DNA of 47,415 nucleotides from Neocallimastix lanati (nom. inval.). Its lineage: Eukaryota > Neocallimastigomycota > Neocallimastigomycetes > Neocallimastigales > Neocallimastigaceae. The translations under genes were made by a program, and so were the position numbers. Positions 21,695-31,100 of the stretch are shown here, piece by piece. The first letter of the stretch is position 1. Each line of letters starts with the position of its first letter. Under the pieces are notes generated by a model. It had not been told where the DNA came from. It saw only the letters and a list, made by a program, of their open reading frames with translations, and made no database searches. Location of the stretch: positions 1 to 47,415 of the forward strand of contig JACVTC010000319.1 of NCBI GenBank assembly GCA_016946835.1, read 5' to 3'.

Positions 21695-23178
21695 GATTTT
21701 ACCAGATGATATTTTACAGAGACCATTCGTACAACTGTATAAACTGTCGAAGGGACGACTATTGGCACTCTCATATTTTATATCAAGCTTCAAAAAACTA
21801 CTAGTATAGTGTAAGGCACATTCAATTTCCTCTTCATTTAGGTAATATTCAAGTAGTTTTGTTATTTTTATTATTTTTTTTTATTTTATTAAATAAAAAA
21901 TTTAAATAAATCAAAATCATATAAATATAATTTTAATATCTATTTAAGATTCAACTATTATAATGAAAATAAATAATTTCATCATTATATTAATTATTAT
22001 TAAATAATATTAAATAATATAATAAATAATTTTTTAATTCATACTTTCATAAGTATTATCAAAAACAAAAACATTTCCCACAGCGTTGATGGCAATATGA
22101 GTTTTAGAAGCAGTTTTTGCTGTATTATAATCTTCAGTGGATAAAAATATACCATTATCTGCTAATTCAACTAAATAGACTGAAGCAATACCACCAGAAA
22201 CAACAAAATCAAACCCATTCTTCACATTTTCTTCGAAAACATCTGAATCTAACATTGCAGAAACTAGTTTAGAGGCTCCTGATACATTTAATTTAAAGGT
22301 TGCTGGATTTAAAACCCCAGCACTGGTATCAGCAGGTCCTGCCACCACTTCTTCATTTTTTCCATTAGCCCCAATACTATAGTAATTAGTACCAGTCTTA
22401 ACATAACCATAGGTTCTCTTACATGTCACGATGTCGCTTTCAACACAATTGAAAAGAACAATGGAGGCTAAATTTTCAAGTGCACCGGTCGTCACCGCTT
22501 CAGCTTTTGTTGTAAAATCAAATATTTTAATTCCAGCCGTTAATGTTATTGCTTCTTCAATAGTGCAAGCTCCATCTTCATCTAATGTGAAAATTTTGTC
22601 ATCTTTATAGCAATATTTGCTAGCAGTTTTAGTAGAATTGCAATTTTGAATAGTTGCACTTGAACATTCGGTTAAATCTTTAAATTAGTTTAGAACATAA
22701 TAAATAATTTTTTAATAAAAAATTCAATATATATCTCATAAATATTTTAATGAATAGGTCAAAAAAAAAAAAAATAAAAAATTTAGTTTAATTTACCTGT
22801 TGTTACAGTTACAGGATCTGCTTTTGTAGGTCTAATATTACTTAGTAATAAGACAACAACAAGACTAAAGTTGAATAAAAAAATAAATAAATGTTAAAAT
22901 GTTAAGGATATTTATTATTTAATTGTCAATTACTAATTATTAATTATGAATTAAGACTAATCTATTGTAATAATATTAAATATTTGATATATTGATATTT
23001 ATTTTAATCTTTTTTTTTTATACTACTGATAATATATTAGAGTAATATTATTTTATATCAATATTATTAATTGAATTTAATATTTTTTAATTATTATTTA
23101 TTAATTTAACTATAAATAAAAGGAGAAGAGAATAAAATCGTAAGGAAGTATTTACCTTAAAATTTTCATTCCAAGCAT
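15884..23178 (-). CDS. Gene A: secreted scaffoldin-like protein, 14 exons, about 1405 aa
   Basis: Reconstructed exons: 23156-23178, 22797-22864, 22045-22677, 21703-21831, 20930-21445, 20463-20603, 20232-20261, 19507-20091, 19221-19334, 18471-18980, 18055-18183, 17226-17840, 16879-16980, 15884-16506. All introns are GT...AG (119-372 nt) and very AT-rich. The first intron is phase 2 and every later one phase 1. The total is 4218 nt with no internal stop. A 23-residue signal peptide is split over exons 1 and 2. Exon types then repeat A-B-C-D-linker, A-B-C-D, linker+A-B, terminal. A exons carry 'TYGYVKT' and 'IGADGKNEE', C exons 'SGYIKYG', D exons 'GAENCNS'. The terminal exon holds the scaffoldin-type domain with 'NSVLLNTKY' and ends 'CDNGLCSEP' then TGA. 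There is no membrane tail, so it is secreted or held by partners. Its closest relatives in the window are gene B and the giant scaffoldin. The exact role is unknown; scaffoldin or adaptor is inferred. The start at 23178 is chosen because the gene B start aligns with it; a second in-frame ATG lies at 23169. Confidence 0.78.
16879..16980 (-). CDS. Gene A exon 13 (B-type module 3, degenerate)
   Basis: 34 codons, phase 1-1, related to the B exons at the front ('LCALLLT') and end ('LCEIPIS'), but the central 'FDS.Y.C' Cys hairpin is missing. GTAAGT donor. Confidence 0.65.
17226..17840 (-). CDS. Gene A exon 12 (linker fused to A-type module 3)
   Basis: 205 codons. The exon starts right after AAAG with GTATAA, the position and style of a linker exon, then runs into a shortened A module. 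The usual 'TEC...YCYKD' opening is replaced by 'CPLSNNNAIIDD' before 'HTLDENGAC'. Then come 'FDLTTKAE', 'CKRTYGYVMT', 'IGADGKNEE' and 'NGIFLSSEDYN'; donor GTATGT. Apparently loss of an intron joined a linker to the next module. Confidence 0.8.
18055..18183 (-). CDS. Gene A exon 11 (D-type module 2)
   Basis: 43 codons, phase 1-1, with 'YINASTNVIVSGIENCNSDI' and 'FDSAN' before a GTAAGT donor. Confidence 0.77.
18471..18980 (-). CDS. Gene A exon 10 (C-type module 2)
   Basis: 170 codons, phase 1-1, no stop in frame. Landmarks are 'LYVCEGNPIVCSKDDGTND', 'DLESEKYQLFNCKSADC', 'KGYIKYGEGFSSIGRCP' and 'NDYFFLYE'; donor GTAAAT. It starts without Met and is easy to miss as an open frame. Confidence 0.83.
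19221..19334 (-). CDS. Gene A exon 9 (B-type module 2)
   Basis: 38 codons, phase 1-1, containing 'SFDKVYICNIDGLCRISVSI' before a GTAAAT donor. Shorter at the front than exon 4 and its gene B counterpart. Confidence 0.72.
19507..20091 (-). CDS. Gene A exon 8 (A-type module 2)
   Basis: 195 codons after a TTACAG acceptor. It opens 'FLTECENATIKSC', then 'YCYKDNKIYSLDDDGAC', 'CVRTYGYVKTGTNYYRIGAD' and 'NGIFLSVEDYN'; donor GTATGA. Closest in layout to the second A exon of gene B. Confidence 0.87.
20232..20261 (-). CDS. Gene A exon 7 (30-nt linker micro-exon)
   Basis: A 30-nt, phase 1-1 micro-exon encoding 'GKNPEATTGN', a hydrophilic linker between repeated modules. It is bounded by AAAAAG and a GTAATT donor. 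Its first bases are themselves GTAAAA, so the acceptor is followed at once by a donor-like sequence. The gene B linkers have the same signature, which is the main reason to believe it. Confidence 0.65.
20463..20603 (-). CDS. Gene A exon 6 (D-type module 1)
   Basis: 47 codons, phase 1 on both sides, with 'STNVVGKGAENCNSNIYYRY' and a final Val-Cys split by the GTAAGT donor. Related to exon 11 and the D exons of gene B. Confidence 0.8.
20930..21445 (-). CDS. Gene A exon 5 (C-type module 1)
   Basis: 172 codons, phase 1 on both sides. Landmarks are 'YVCEGDPIIC', 'NVFKE', 'LIENLDSLDPE', 'RTSGYMNYGKDL', 'GTLKYSGSGFTYT' and 'NDYFFVD', ending 'VAFEKY' at a GTAAAT donor. Aligns along its length with exon 10 and the two C exons of gene B. 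Confidence 0.85.
21703..21831 (-). CDS. Gene A exon 4 (B-type module 1)
   Basis: 43 codons, phase 1 on both sides, with the hallmark 'FDSLYSCTNGLCKIS', a short Cys hairpin resembling the 'C..G.C' turn of the giant scaffoldin. The donor is GTAAAA beside a poly-A/poly-T intron. Confidence 0.78.
22045..22677 (-). CDS. Gene A exon 3 (A-type module 1)
   Basis: 211 codons, phase 1 on both sides (acceptor TTAAAG, donor GTATGA). It opens 'DLTECSSATIQNC', then 'YCYKDDKIFTLDEDGAC', 'FDFTTKAE', 'CKRTYGYVKT', 'GVLNPATFKLN' and 'NGIFLSTEDYN'. The same landmarks occur in exons 8 and 12 and in gene B. It has an insertion of roughly 20 residues after 'FKLNVSG' that exon 8 lacks. Confidence 0.85.
22797..22864 (-). 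CDS. Gene A exon 2 (signal peptide core)
   Basis: A 68-nt exon after a CTTTAG acceptor, encoding 'SLVVVLLLSNIRPTKA' and then the start of the mature chain, with a phase-1 GTAAAT donor. Gene B has a 68-nt counterpart at 9936-10003. Confidence 0.8.
23156..23178 (-). CDS. Gene A exon 1 (start of signal peptide)
   Basis: A 23-nt coding exon, ATG at 23178, reading 'MLGMKIL' and ending in phase 2 at a GTAAAT donor. The paralogous exon of gene B (10323-10345) has the same length and donor, but the inner ATG at 23169 is not conserved there, which supports the outer start. Confidence 0.7.
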
Positions 23179-24268
23179 TTAAAACAATTTATTTATTTTG
23201 TCTATTTAATATTAATTGTTTATAAAACAAAAAAAAAAAGTTTTATTATATACCATATAATACAAAAATTATTACAAATAATATTTATATTGGAAATTTT
23301 TTTTTAATAAAATAATTTATTCTTTAGAATAATTAAATTATTTTATTATTTTTTGGTTTTTCAAAAAAGATTGAAAACTTCCAATGAAATTTATATCGTT
23401 TCCAATAATAGAGTTAACTAAAATCAAACATAAGTTTTATATAAAAATTAATATATAATATATAAAAAAAAAACAATTTTAATAAATAATATTATAATAA
23501 ATAAAATAAAAATAAAATTATTATTGAATTTATAAAAATTAAGCTTACAACAAAAAGTAAATTTTGAAATTTTAATAAAGTTTATTTACAATTAATTATT
23601 TTTTGTATATCGTATTCAGGTAAATTATTTATTTTTTATTATTTTTTTATTCATTCTTAATTCAGCAAAACATTTAACTTTAAAAAATGGTAATTATGGA
23701 ATTTCATTTAGGTCTAATTAAAAGTTAAAATTAGTTAAAAATTTGATTTTACATATTATCATTATTTATTAAAATAAATAGGTATAAAATAAAAATTTAA
23801 CAAAGATTATTATCTTTGTTAAATTATTTTTTTAAACTTATTTTTATTTCATATTACATATGGAATAAAATTGATTTAACTATCGTTTATGATATTATGT
23901 GGAAGGAAATTAAAGATTATTAACTATTATTAGAAGTAAATTTTAATTATATTTAATTACAAAAATGGCTACTTCCTTAAATCTGGAATGTTGGAATATA
24001 TAAATTTTAAGTTTAATTTATAAAAGCTAAATAAAAAAATTTTTATTATAAATTAATTTAATAATATTTATTATTCGCATAAATTATTTTTTTTTTATTT
24101 TTAATAAGTAAAGTAATTTTTTGTTAATGTTTATTTTTGAGTGTATATTTAAAGTTTTTATTGAATAAAAAATAAATTATAAACAAAGAATTCTATAAGT
24201 AGTTGTTATTAGAAATAGTCAAAAAAGTTTAAAATAAAATATTCATAAATATAATTTTTATTAATTAA

Positions 24269-24365
24269 AAAATAATAAAAAATTATTATGATTTTATTAT
24301 TTTTTTGACATAAAATAATAAAAAATTATCATGATTTTATTATTTTTTTGACATAAAATAATAAA
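24269..24365. repeat. 43-bp tandem repeat (two copies and a partial third)
   Basis: Units start at 24269 and 24312, each with 'attatttttttgacataaaa', differing at one base, with the beginning of a third unit. In the 5' flank of gene A. Confidence 0.85.
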
Positions 24366-24922
24366 ATTATATATATATGTAAATAAAAAAATTATTTAAA
24401 TTATTTTTTATCTTTTATAATTTATCTACATATATATAGATTGTTTTCCTTTTTTAGCTTAATTTTTATTATATTTAACTTTCACCTTTTTAGATGTAAA
24501 ATAATTCATTTTTTTCTATTTTCAACTAATATTCAATTTAAATATCACACTTGAAATTTATTATGAATTACTTTAATTCTTAAAAAAATTTTTAATTAAA
24601 AAATTATTTAAAAATAGTTTTAATTTTTAACACTACCAAAAATTATAAATAATAAATTCTCAGTTTGCGATTTCAACTAAAATATTAGCTGAAAAAAAAG
24701 AAAAATAATAAATTATTTATTATCTAAAAAGGCGAAAGTAAAAAATATAAAATTTAAAGTCTTTCATAGATCATTTTTATAAATTTTATAAAAATTATAG
24801 TATTATTAAAAAATAATCATAAATAAAATTTATTTTGAAACTTTATGAATGAGAATTGTAAAAATGAATAACTAAATTTTTTAATTAATAATAATGAAAA
24901 AAGGATAATCAAAAAGTAACAT

Positions 24923-24950
24923 TTAGGGTTAGACCCTAACCCTAACCCTA
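24923..24950. repeat. Interstitial telomere-like repeat, inverted
   Basis: TTAGGGTTAG is followed directly by ACCCTAACCCTAACCCTA, that is, TTAGGG-type repeats meeting in opposite orientation. The homologous place in unit 1 (about 11.94 kb) has no such block. Confidence 0.85.
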
Positions 24951-25194
24951 TACCATTAATAAATTTTTTAAAAATTAAATTTAAATATTTATTCAGTAGT
25001 TTAATTGTCATTTTATTCTTATTTTTACTGCTTATTTTTATTTAATTTCATTAGAAGAAAATTTTTTATTATTTTTAAATAATATTCTATAATAGAAATT
25101 TTAAAATTATTTTATTATGATTAAACAAATAGAAATTTTTTTAACAAAATCAAATTTTTTTTATTATTAATTGAATATTTTTTTTTTTTTTAAT

Positions 25195-25430
25195 TTTATA
25201 AAGTTCAATAATAAAAATTAAAAAAAATAATTTTTTTTCCTTTTTGAATATAAAAAAATATTTATAAATTGATTAAAAAAATATTATAAATTAAAGTTTT
25301 AGTGGAATTTTAAATTAAATTAAAATTATTTAATTAAATAATTTTAATTAAAAATTTTTTAAACTTTAAATACTATAAAAAATTATTTAATTGAAACATT
25401 TTTTAATAGAGAAAACAATTATTATCATGA
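25195..25430. repeat. Dispersed repeat, copy 3 (end of unit 2)
   Basis: Counterpart of the 12180-12420 copy at the end of the second duplication unit. Confidence 0.65.
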
Positions 25431-25472
25431 AAAAACTTTAAAATTTAATATTAAACAATAGTTTGATATAAA

Positions 25473-25499
25473 ACAAATAGGTGTAGTTAACCTATTTGT
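25473..25499. repeat. Inverted repeat just after unit 2
   Basis: Perfect ten-base arms ACAAATAGGT and ACCTATTTGT around a 7-nt loop, some 20 bp past the end of detectable unit homology. No poly-T run or gene end sits next to it, so it is not called a terminator. Confidence 0.7.
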
Positions 25500-26745
25500 A
25501 TATTTAATATTAATTATTAAATATTAAATTTATATCTCTTCTGTCAATAATTATTTTATTTTATTTTATTTCAATATGTATTATTATAATTATAATAATT
25601 ATAATACTTTAATACATATAAATTTATATAGTTCTATATATTAGAATATATAATTAATATATTACCTATTTCTTATAAATAGATTAAATTATTTATAATA
25701 GAAATAGAGAACTCTCTTGTAAAATTTTAGGAATTAGAATTATTATTTTAATTGTACGAATATTATAATTTTATTAATAAATTTTACTAAACAACCATTA
25801 TTTAAAACCCACTGCTTATAAATTATTGAACATAAAAGTATATCAAGTTATTGATCACATTAATATCATATAATTTTTTAATTTATTTTATGTAGCCATG
25901 AATAAATTAAATTAATTTTATCTCATATCACTTACCAATAATTCATTATATGAAATGTAATTATGTTATAATAAATGATATACAACTCAAAAGTTCGATG
26001 TAATTTTGTTGGTATTTATTTATTTAATTTTATTTTAAAACTACATATATTTAAAAAGGCTATTTAACAACTTTTTTATACATTTAATTACAAACTAACT
26101 TAACATTACTAAACACGACATAACTTTTTAACTGAACTTAACATTTCTCTTAATTCCGAGAAATGCTTTATTTTTATGTTATTTAGTTATAATTAACTAT
26201 TTAATTAATTGTTCTTGTGATCAGAATAAACTATTAATAATTAAGGAAATATATAATGACTATATAAATATAAATATAAAATAAAAAGAATATAATTAAA
26301 AGTATTGATTTATGATATAAAATTTATTATTAATTATAAATATAATTAGTATATAGATATCAAGCCACATATTAAATATATAATAAAATCATTAGTTAAA
26401 AATTTGATTTATGACATTAATTTATGTTTGAATAATAAAAATTAATTTTATATTAATTAAAGGTTTGAATTTTTCTTTTTATATAATAAATTAAAATTAA
26501 TAATACTATATATATTATATTTATTATAATATAATTAAACCTATAAAAAATATATCTATTAATTTAAACAATAATTTAAATAAATTATAATGTTATTATA
26601 TTATATAATTATATTGGTGGATAATTATATAATTATATAATAATTTTAATTATAATATTAATAATAATTTAAATTTTTAAATTTCTATAATTTATTATAA
26701 TTTAATTACTGATTTATAATAATTAATGGATTAATTAATTTAATT

Positions 26746-27035
26746 TTATATAAATATATTTTTAAATTAATTATTAATATATTATATTATATATTATTTT
26801 ATAAATAAATTATAATTAATTCTTTTTTTTTCTATAGTTTAATGTCTTCATATATATAATAAAAAATTATAATTAAAATATTTAAAAAAATTATATAAAT
26901 ATATTTTTAAATTAATTATTAATATATTATATTATATATTATTTTATAAATAAATTATAATTAATTCTTTTTTTTTTCTATAGTTTAATGTCTTCATATA
27001 TATAATAAAAAATTATAATTAAAATATTTAAAAAA
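26746..27035. repeat. 145-bp tandem duplication
   Basis: Two near-identical copies, 26746-26890 and 26891-27035, each holding the phrase 'ctatagtttaatgtcttcat'. They differ chiefly in the length of a T run, which indicates a recent event. Confidence 0.9.
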
Positions 27036-27722
27036 AAAAAGTAATATTTTGAATAAAATTATATGTAAATTTACCTATTTATAGTTATGCTTCATTTAAT
27101 TATTACAATTCAAAAGTTTTTAAACACTCTTTTCAAATATACTTTTCTGTTTTATTCATCTATTCAACACAATAATTTAACACTTTCTAAAGAATGTTTT
27201 TTTTTTTATATTTTTTTTTTTTATTTTTTTAATTTGCTATAATTTATTTATTTTAAAATTTTAATTTTTTTATACAATTATTTAATAATTTATAATTGCT
27301 TTATTATTATACAAATACTTTCTGTATATTATTCATAAATATATATATATTGTATGTTCAATTAAAAATATACACTATATATCAATTTTTTTTTATTAAA
27401 TAATATTTATAAAATTAGTAACTATGTTCATCAATTAATTATTTCCTATACTTTTATAATATACTTTTTAAATATATAATAAATATTAATTATTTATAAA
27501 ATATATATATTAAATAATGGTATCAATTTTGTTTTAATAAAAATTAATATAAAATAAATATTTCATTATCATAAAATATTAAAATTTGGTATTATATAAT
27601 AATTATAATTATTAATTTTTAATAATAAATATTTTCAATTTTTTAATTTTTTTTTTTTTTTTAAACTTTTTCATTATTCATTTTTTTTTTTTTTTTTAGT
27701 TTGTTAGTTAATTAATTGGTAT

Positions 27723-28112
27723 TCAGTTTAAAACAAAATATGTAAATATAAAAAGAATAAGATAGAAGGTAAAGGATGGTATACTTCTGACGATGGATAA
27801 TGCACCACCTGTTGTTGTCGTTGCAGAAGGTTGTTTTGAAGTGGTTGAAGTCTTAGTGGTAGTAGAAGTAGTAGAAGTGGAAGCCTTGTCTCCAGTTTTT
27901 GTTTTTGTAGTAGCTCCTGTAGGAGCTGAATGATTCGTCTTACCACCTGTAGGTTTATCATCGGTATCACTAGATATACTTGTAGCTGTCGTAGCGGTGG
28001 TAGGAACTTCCTCAGCACCACCTGTAGTTACTGAGGTAGTTACTGATTTCGTGGTTGTCGGAGTGTAGTTATCTACAGTGGAAGTGTGTTCCTTGTTTGG
28101 CGTTGGGACAAC
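27723..28112 (-). other. Ser/Thr stalk and GPI-anchor signal of the giant scaffoldin
   Basis: After 'VVVPTPNKE' come about 110 residues dominated by Thr, Ser, Gly, Ala and Lys, including 'TTTKTSTTSKQPSATTTTGG', typical of an O-glycosylated stalk. A small-residue Gly-Gly-Ala stretch is a possible omega site. The last 17 residues are hydrophobic and aromatic and end in Leu-Asn before TGA, with no basic anchor. The arrangement points to attachment at the fungal cell surface. Confidence 0.8.
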
Positions 28113-31100
28113 AACTTCCAATTCATCTGTAGCTTCTTCTTCACACTTGTAGTATTCACCTAATTTGACATAGGACTCACATTCACCTTGGGCAACCCAC
28201 TTAAGTTCTTCCTCTTCTTCCTCTTCAGCATTTGTATCCTCGTCTGGTTTATCCTCCTTTGTGGACTTACACAAGTATATTTCTTTTTCTCCTTCCTCAT
28301 CATCTACTACCAATTTAATTAATTCACCTTCTTCTTCACACTTCACCACACTACATTCAACATCCTTTGGTTCAGGCTTGACTTCAGGTTCAGGTTCATT
28401 TGGTTCTCCTTCAGCATTTTGGTCATCAGCTGGTTCTCCATTAGCATTTTGGTCATCAACTGGTTCTCCATTATCATTTTGGTCATTGGCTGATTCTTCT
28501 CTTTTTGTAACATTTTCTATACCTGCTTGACTTTCGTCAATGACAATAGTTTCCGCAATAGCTACATTCAACTTTTCATATACACTACTTATACTTGCAT
28601 TTTCAGCAGACTCTACCTTCTCAATACATTCAAAGAGATCACCATTCGAGTTGGATAGGAAGTAACCTTCTTTATCCATACTAGAACATACCAATTGGTT
28701 CTTATCTTCATTTGGTGTACATAACATCAATTCATTCTCAACAACATAGTAACCTCCTTTAGTAACTTGAAGACATTCAACTGCTCCTTCTTCAGTCTTC
28801 GTACAGTTAATCAATGTGCCTTCGCCTGATTCATCGACATCACTCTTGTAGGTACCAGTCTTCTCAATTTCATGACATGAAATTTCATCATTATTATCAA
28901 ATTCACATTCGGCATAGATACCATCATCTAATAGGAATATACCTTCTTCAGAAAGTGCTTCATATCCACTACTGCCACCATCACGTTTTGAAACCTTACT
29001 TGGATCGTATTTCACCACGGCAAAGTTGTTACCCTTCTTAGTGGTGTAATCAGGATAGAGACGTCCTGGGTGTGGTTGTATTTCATAACAGTCACCCTTA
29101 TTACTACATAGGTAAGCTACAACACCCTCCTTACTGTAATCCTTCTTCTTGATGATAGCACGATTATCCTTACTTATGAAGTAGTAGCCATTAAATTCTT
29201 GAATGACAGAGTCCATCGTTAACATGTAGAGTTTTCCAGAAATAAATTGGTATCTCACATTATTATTTTCAACCTTATAACACTTGCTGTCACTTTCTAC
29301 AAGGTAAAGAGCTTCTGAATAGATACATACATCACCAGCTACTAAACTACCTTCACTAGTAGTGCACTTTTCTCCACTGACATCACAGCTCTTGCTGAGG
29401 ATCTTTGCCATTTCTTTTTCAATGTCTTCATATTGAGCGATATTAAATTCAACTGGTGCTCTATTAAGGTAACTACCGATGGATGGCTTATCGTCACTAC
29501 ATTTATCACCATCACAGTGTATAAGCTTACTTGGAACTACTTCTTCCGAAACTAAGGCTTCATAGGTCTTACTGTCATAGATGTAGTATCCTTCGTCGTT
29601 TACTACCTTAACACTCTTGGCCTTCACCATCAGTAAGTCACCTTCGGAATTGTTAATGTACAAGGGTTTTTCTTCATTACCTGGAATACACTTCTTCAGA
29701 TCTTCCTTCACTTCATATATCATATAGAGCTTGCTTTCCTTTTCATCACTAACAACACAGTAACTTCCAACGTCTAATTCAATATCGTCATTGGTACAGC
29801 TTCCAGTGTTTTCAACGTAGGTACAGCCTACCGATTTAATAGACCATTTTTTATCTTTATATATACCAACGGAATTCTTATCTCCTGCGTTAATGTATAC
29901 ACCTTCTTCCAAAGCATCTTCTTCCAATACCTTGTTTCCTTCCTCTGTTATTTCAACAATCTTACTTACTTCACTTTCTTCATCCTTACATACATTACCG
30001 TTGGAGTCGAAGAAGTAAATACCAGTATTATTAACCTTTTGTAATTTATTTTCTTCATCCATTTGGTATATCGTTCCATCATTGGTAATTATCTTTTCTT
30101 CATCAAGTATACTTACTTCTTCACATTTAGTATCACTACAATTGAAGATATTGATGTCAGCATCCTCATCATTATTATTATCGGTTAGTGTGTAATTTCC
30201 ATCGACAATGTAGTAGCCAGGCTTAGCAATACGTATGGCGTCTTCACTCAACTCTATTAATCGGTCATAGACCTCTGTACCATTGAGCTTACTTCCGAAT
30301 TCACTTGATTCAATGTATTTTGGCTTTTCATTTGTACCAGCAATACAATTGGCTTCTTCCGCTGTGTTCGTGGCATCATCTAATAACAAGTAGATTTGCT
30401 TAGTTTTGGAGTGGTAACAATAATCTCCTTTTTCGTACGTAATGGTCTCATTAGTTGTCTTACACAACACACCATCTTCAATTACAGTCACATTACAAGC
30501 ATGTAATTCCATTCCTTTGGAATAGTAATTACTATTATTATTAATCATGTACTTATTGTTGGTAGCCTTGTTTAAGAAGAAACCAACTATATTTTTATTT
30601 ATTATGCTCTCTTGAACCATTTTACCATCCTTCTCATACACTTCAAACGCAATAATTGGAGCAACATTCAATCCGACACTGATACTTCCACTCTCATCAA
30701 AGAAGTAATAACCAGCTTCATCTTCCACTTTCCATTTTCCATTACCCATGAATCTCAGTAATTTCTCTTTACCAAACCAATTAATGTATCTCTTTCCTTC
30801 AGTAAATTTGCTTCCATCTATTATTGAACATTTCTTTTTATCACAGTTGTATACTACTGCGTCTTCTCCTTCTGTACTAGTAATTGGTATGGAGGTTTCT
30901 TTGTTCACAATTATGTTTCCTTCAATTTCATAATCCTTAACATTATATTTGTTTACACCATTATTTCCAATTATAATTATTTCATTTGTTACTTCATTAT
31001 ATGTATATTTAAGTACTTTTTCATTTTCATCTGAAATTACCACTTCGTATAAATATTCAACATTCTCTTCTGATTCTTGACGTTTTTCTAATTCTTTTTC

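Larger units (their letters stand above)
12655..25455. repeat. Tandem segmental duplication, unit 2 (with gene A)
   Basis: Second copy of the unit described at 1230-12485. It is longer because of extra sequence downstream of the gene (about 14.9-15.85 kb) and a module more in the gene. A telomere-like block sits in this copy only. Confidence 0.85.
23179..27722. other. Non-coding AT-rich spacer between the giant gene and gene A
   Basis: Up to about 25.45 kb it is the 5' flank of gene A, homologous to the 5' flank of gene B. After that it is unrelated sequence with a hairpin, a 145-bp tandem duplication and the 3' flank of the giant scaffoldin. No gene recognised. Confidence 0.65.

Noticed and set aside
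15884-23178. Genes A and B as dockerin-bearing enzymes
   Set aside because: No glycoside hydrolase, esterase or Cys-rich fungal dockerin motif was found in any exon.
24817-25011. 64-codon minus-strand frame with 'GIGLGLGS'
   Set aside because: Its glycine-rich part is the telomere-like repeat in translation, and the sister unit does not keep the frame.
25473-25499. Hairpin as a bacterial-type terminator
   Set aside because: The window is eukaryotic and no gene ends nearby.
25500-26740. Possible transposon in the spacer
   Set aside because: No reverse transcriptase, transposase, long terminal or long inverted repeats seen; only AT-rich sequence.
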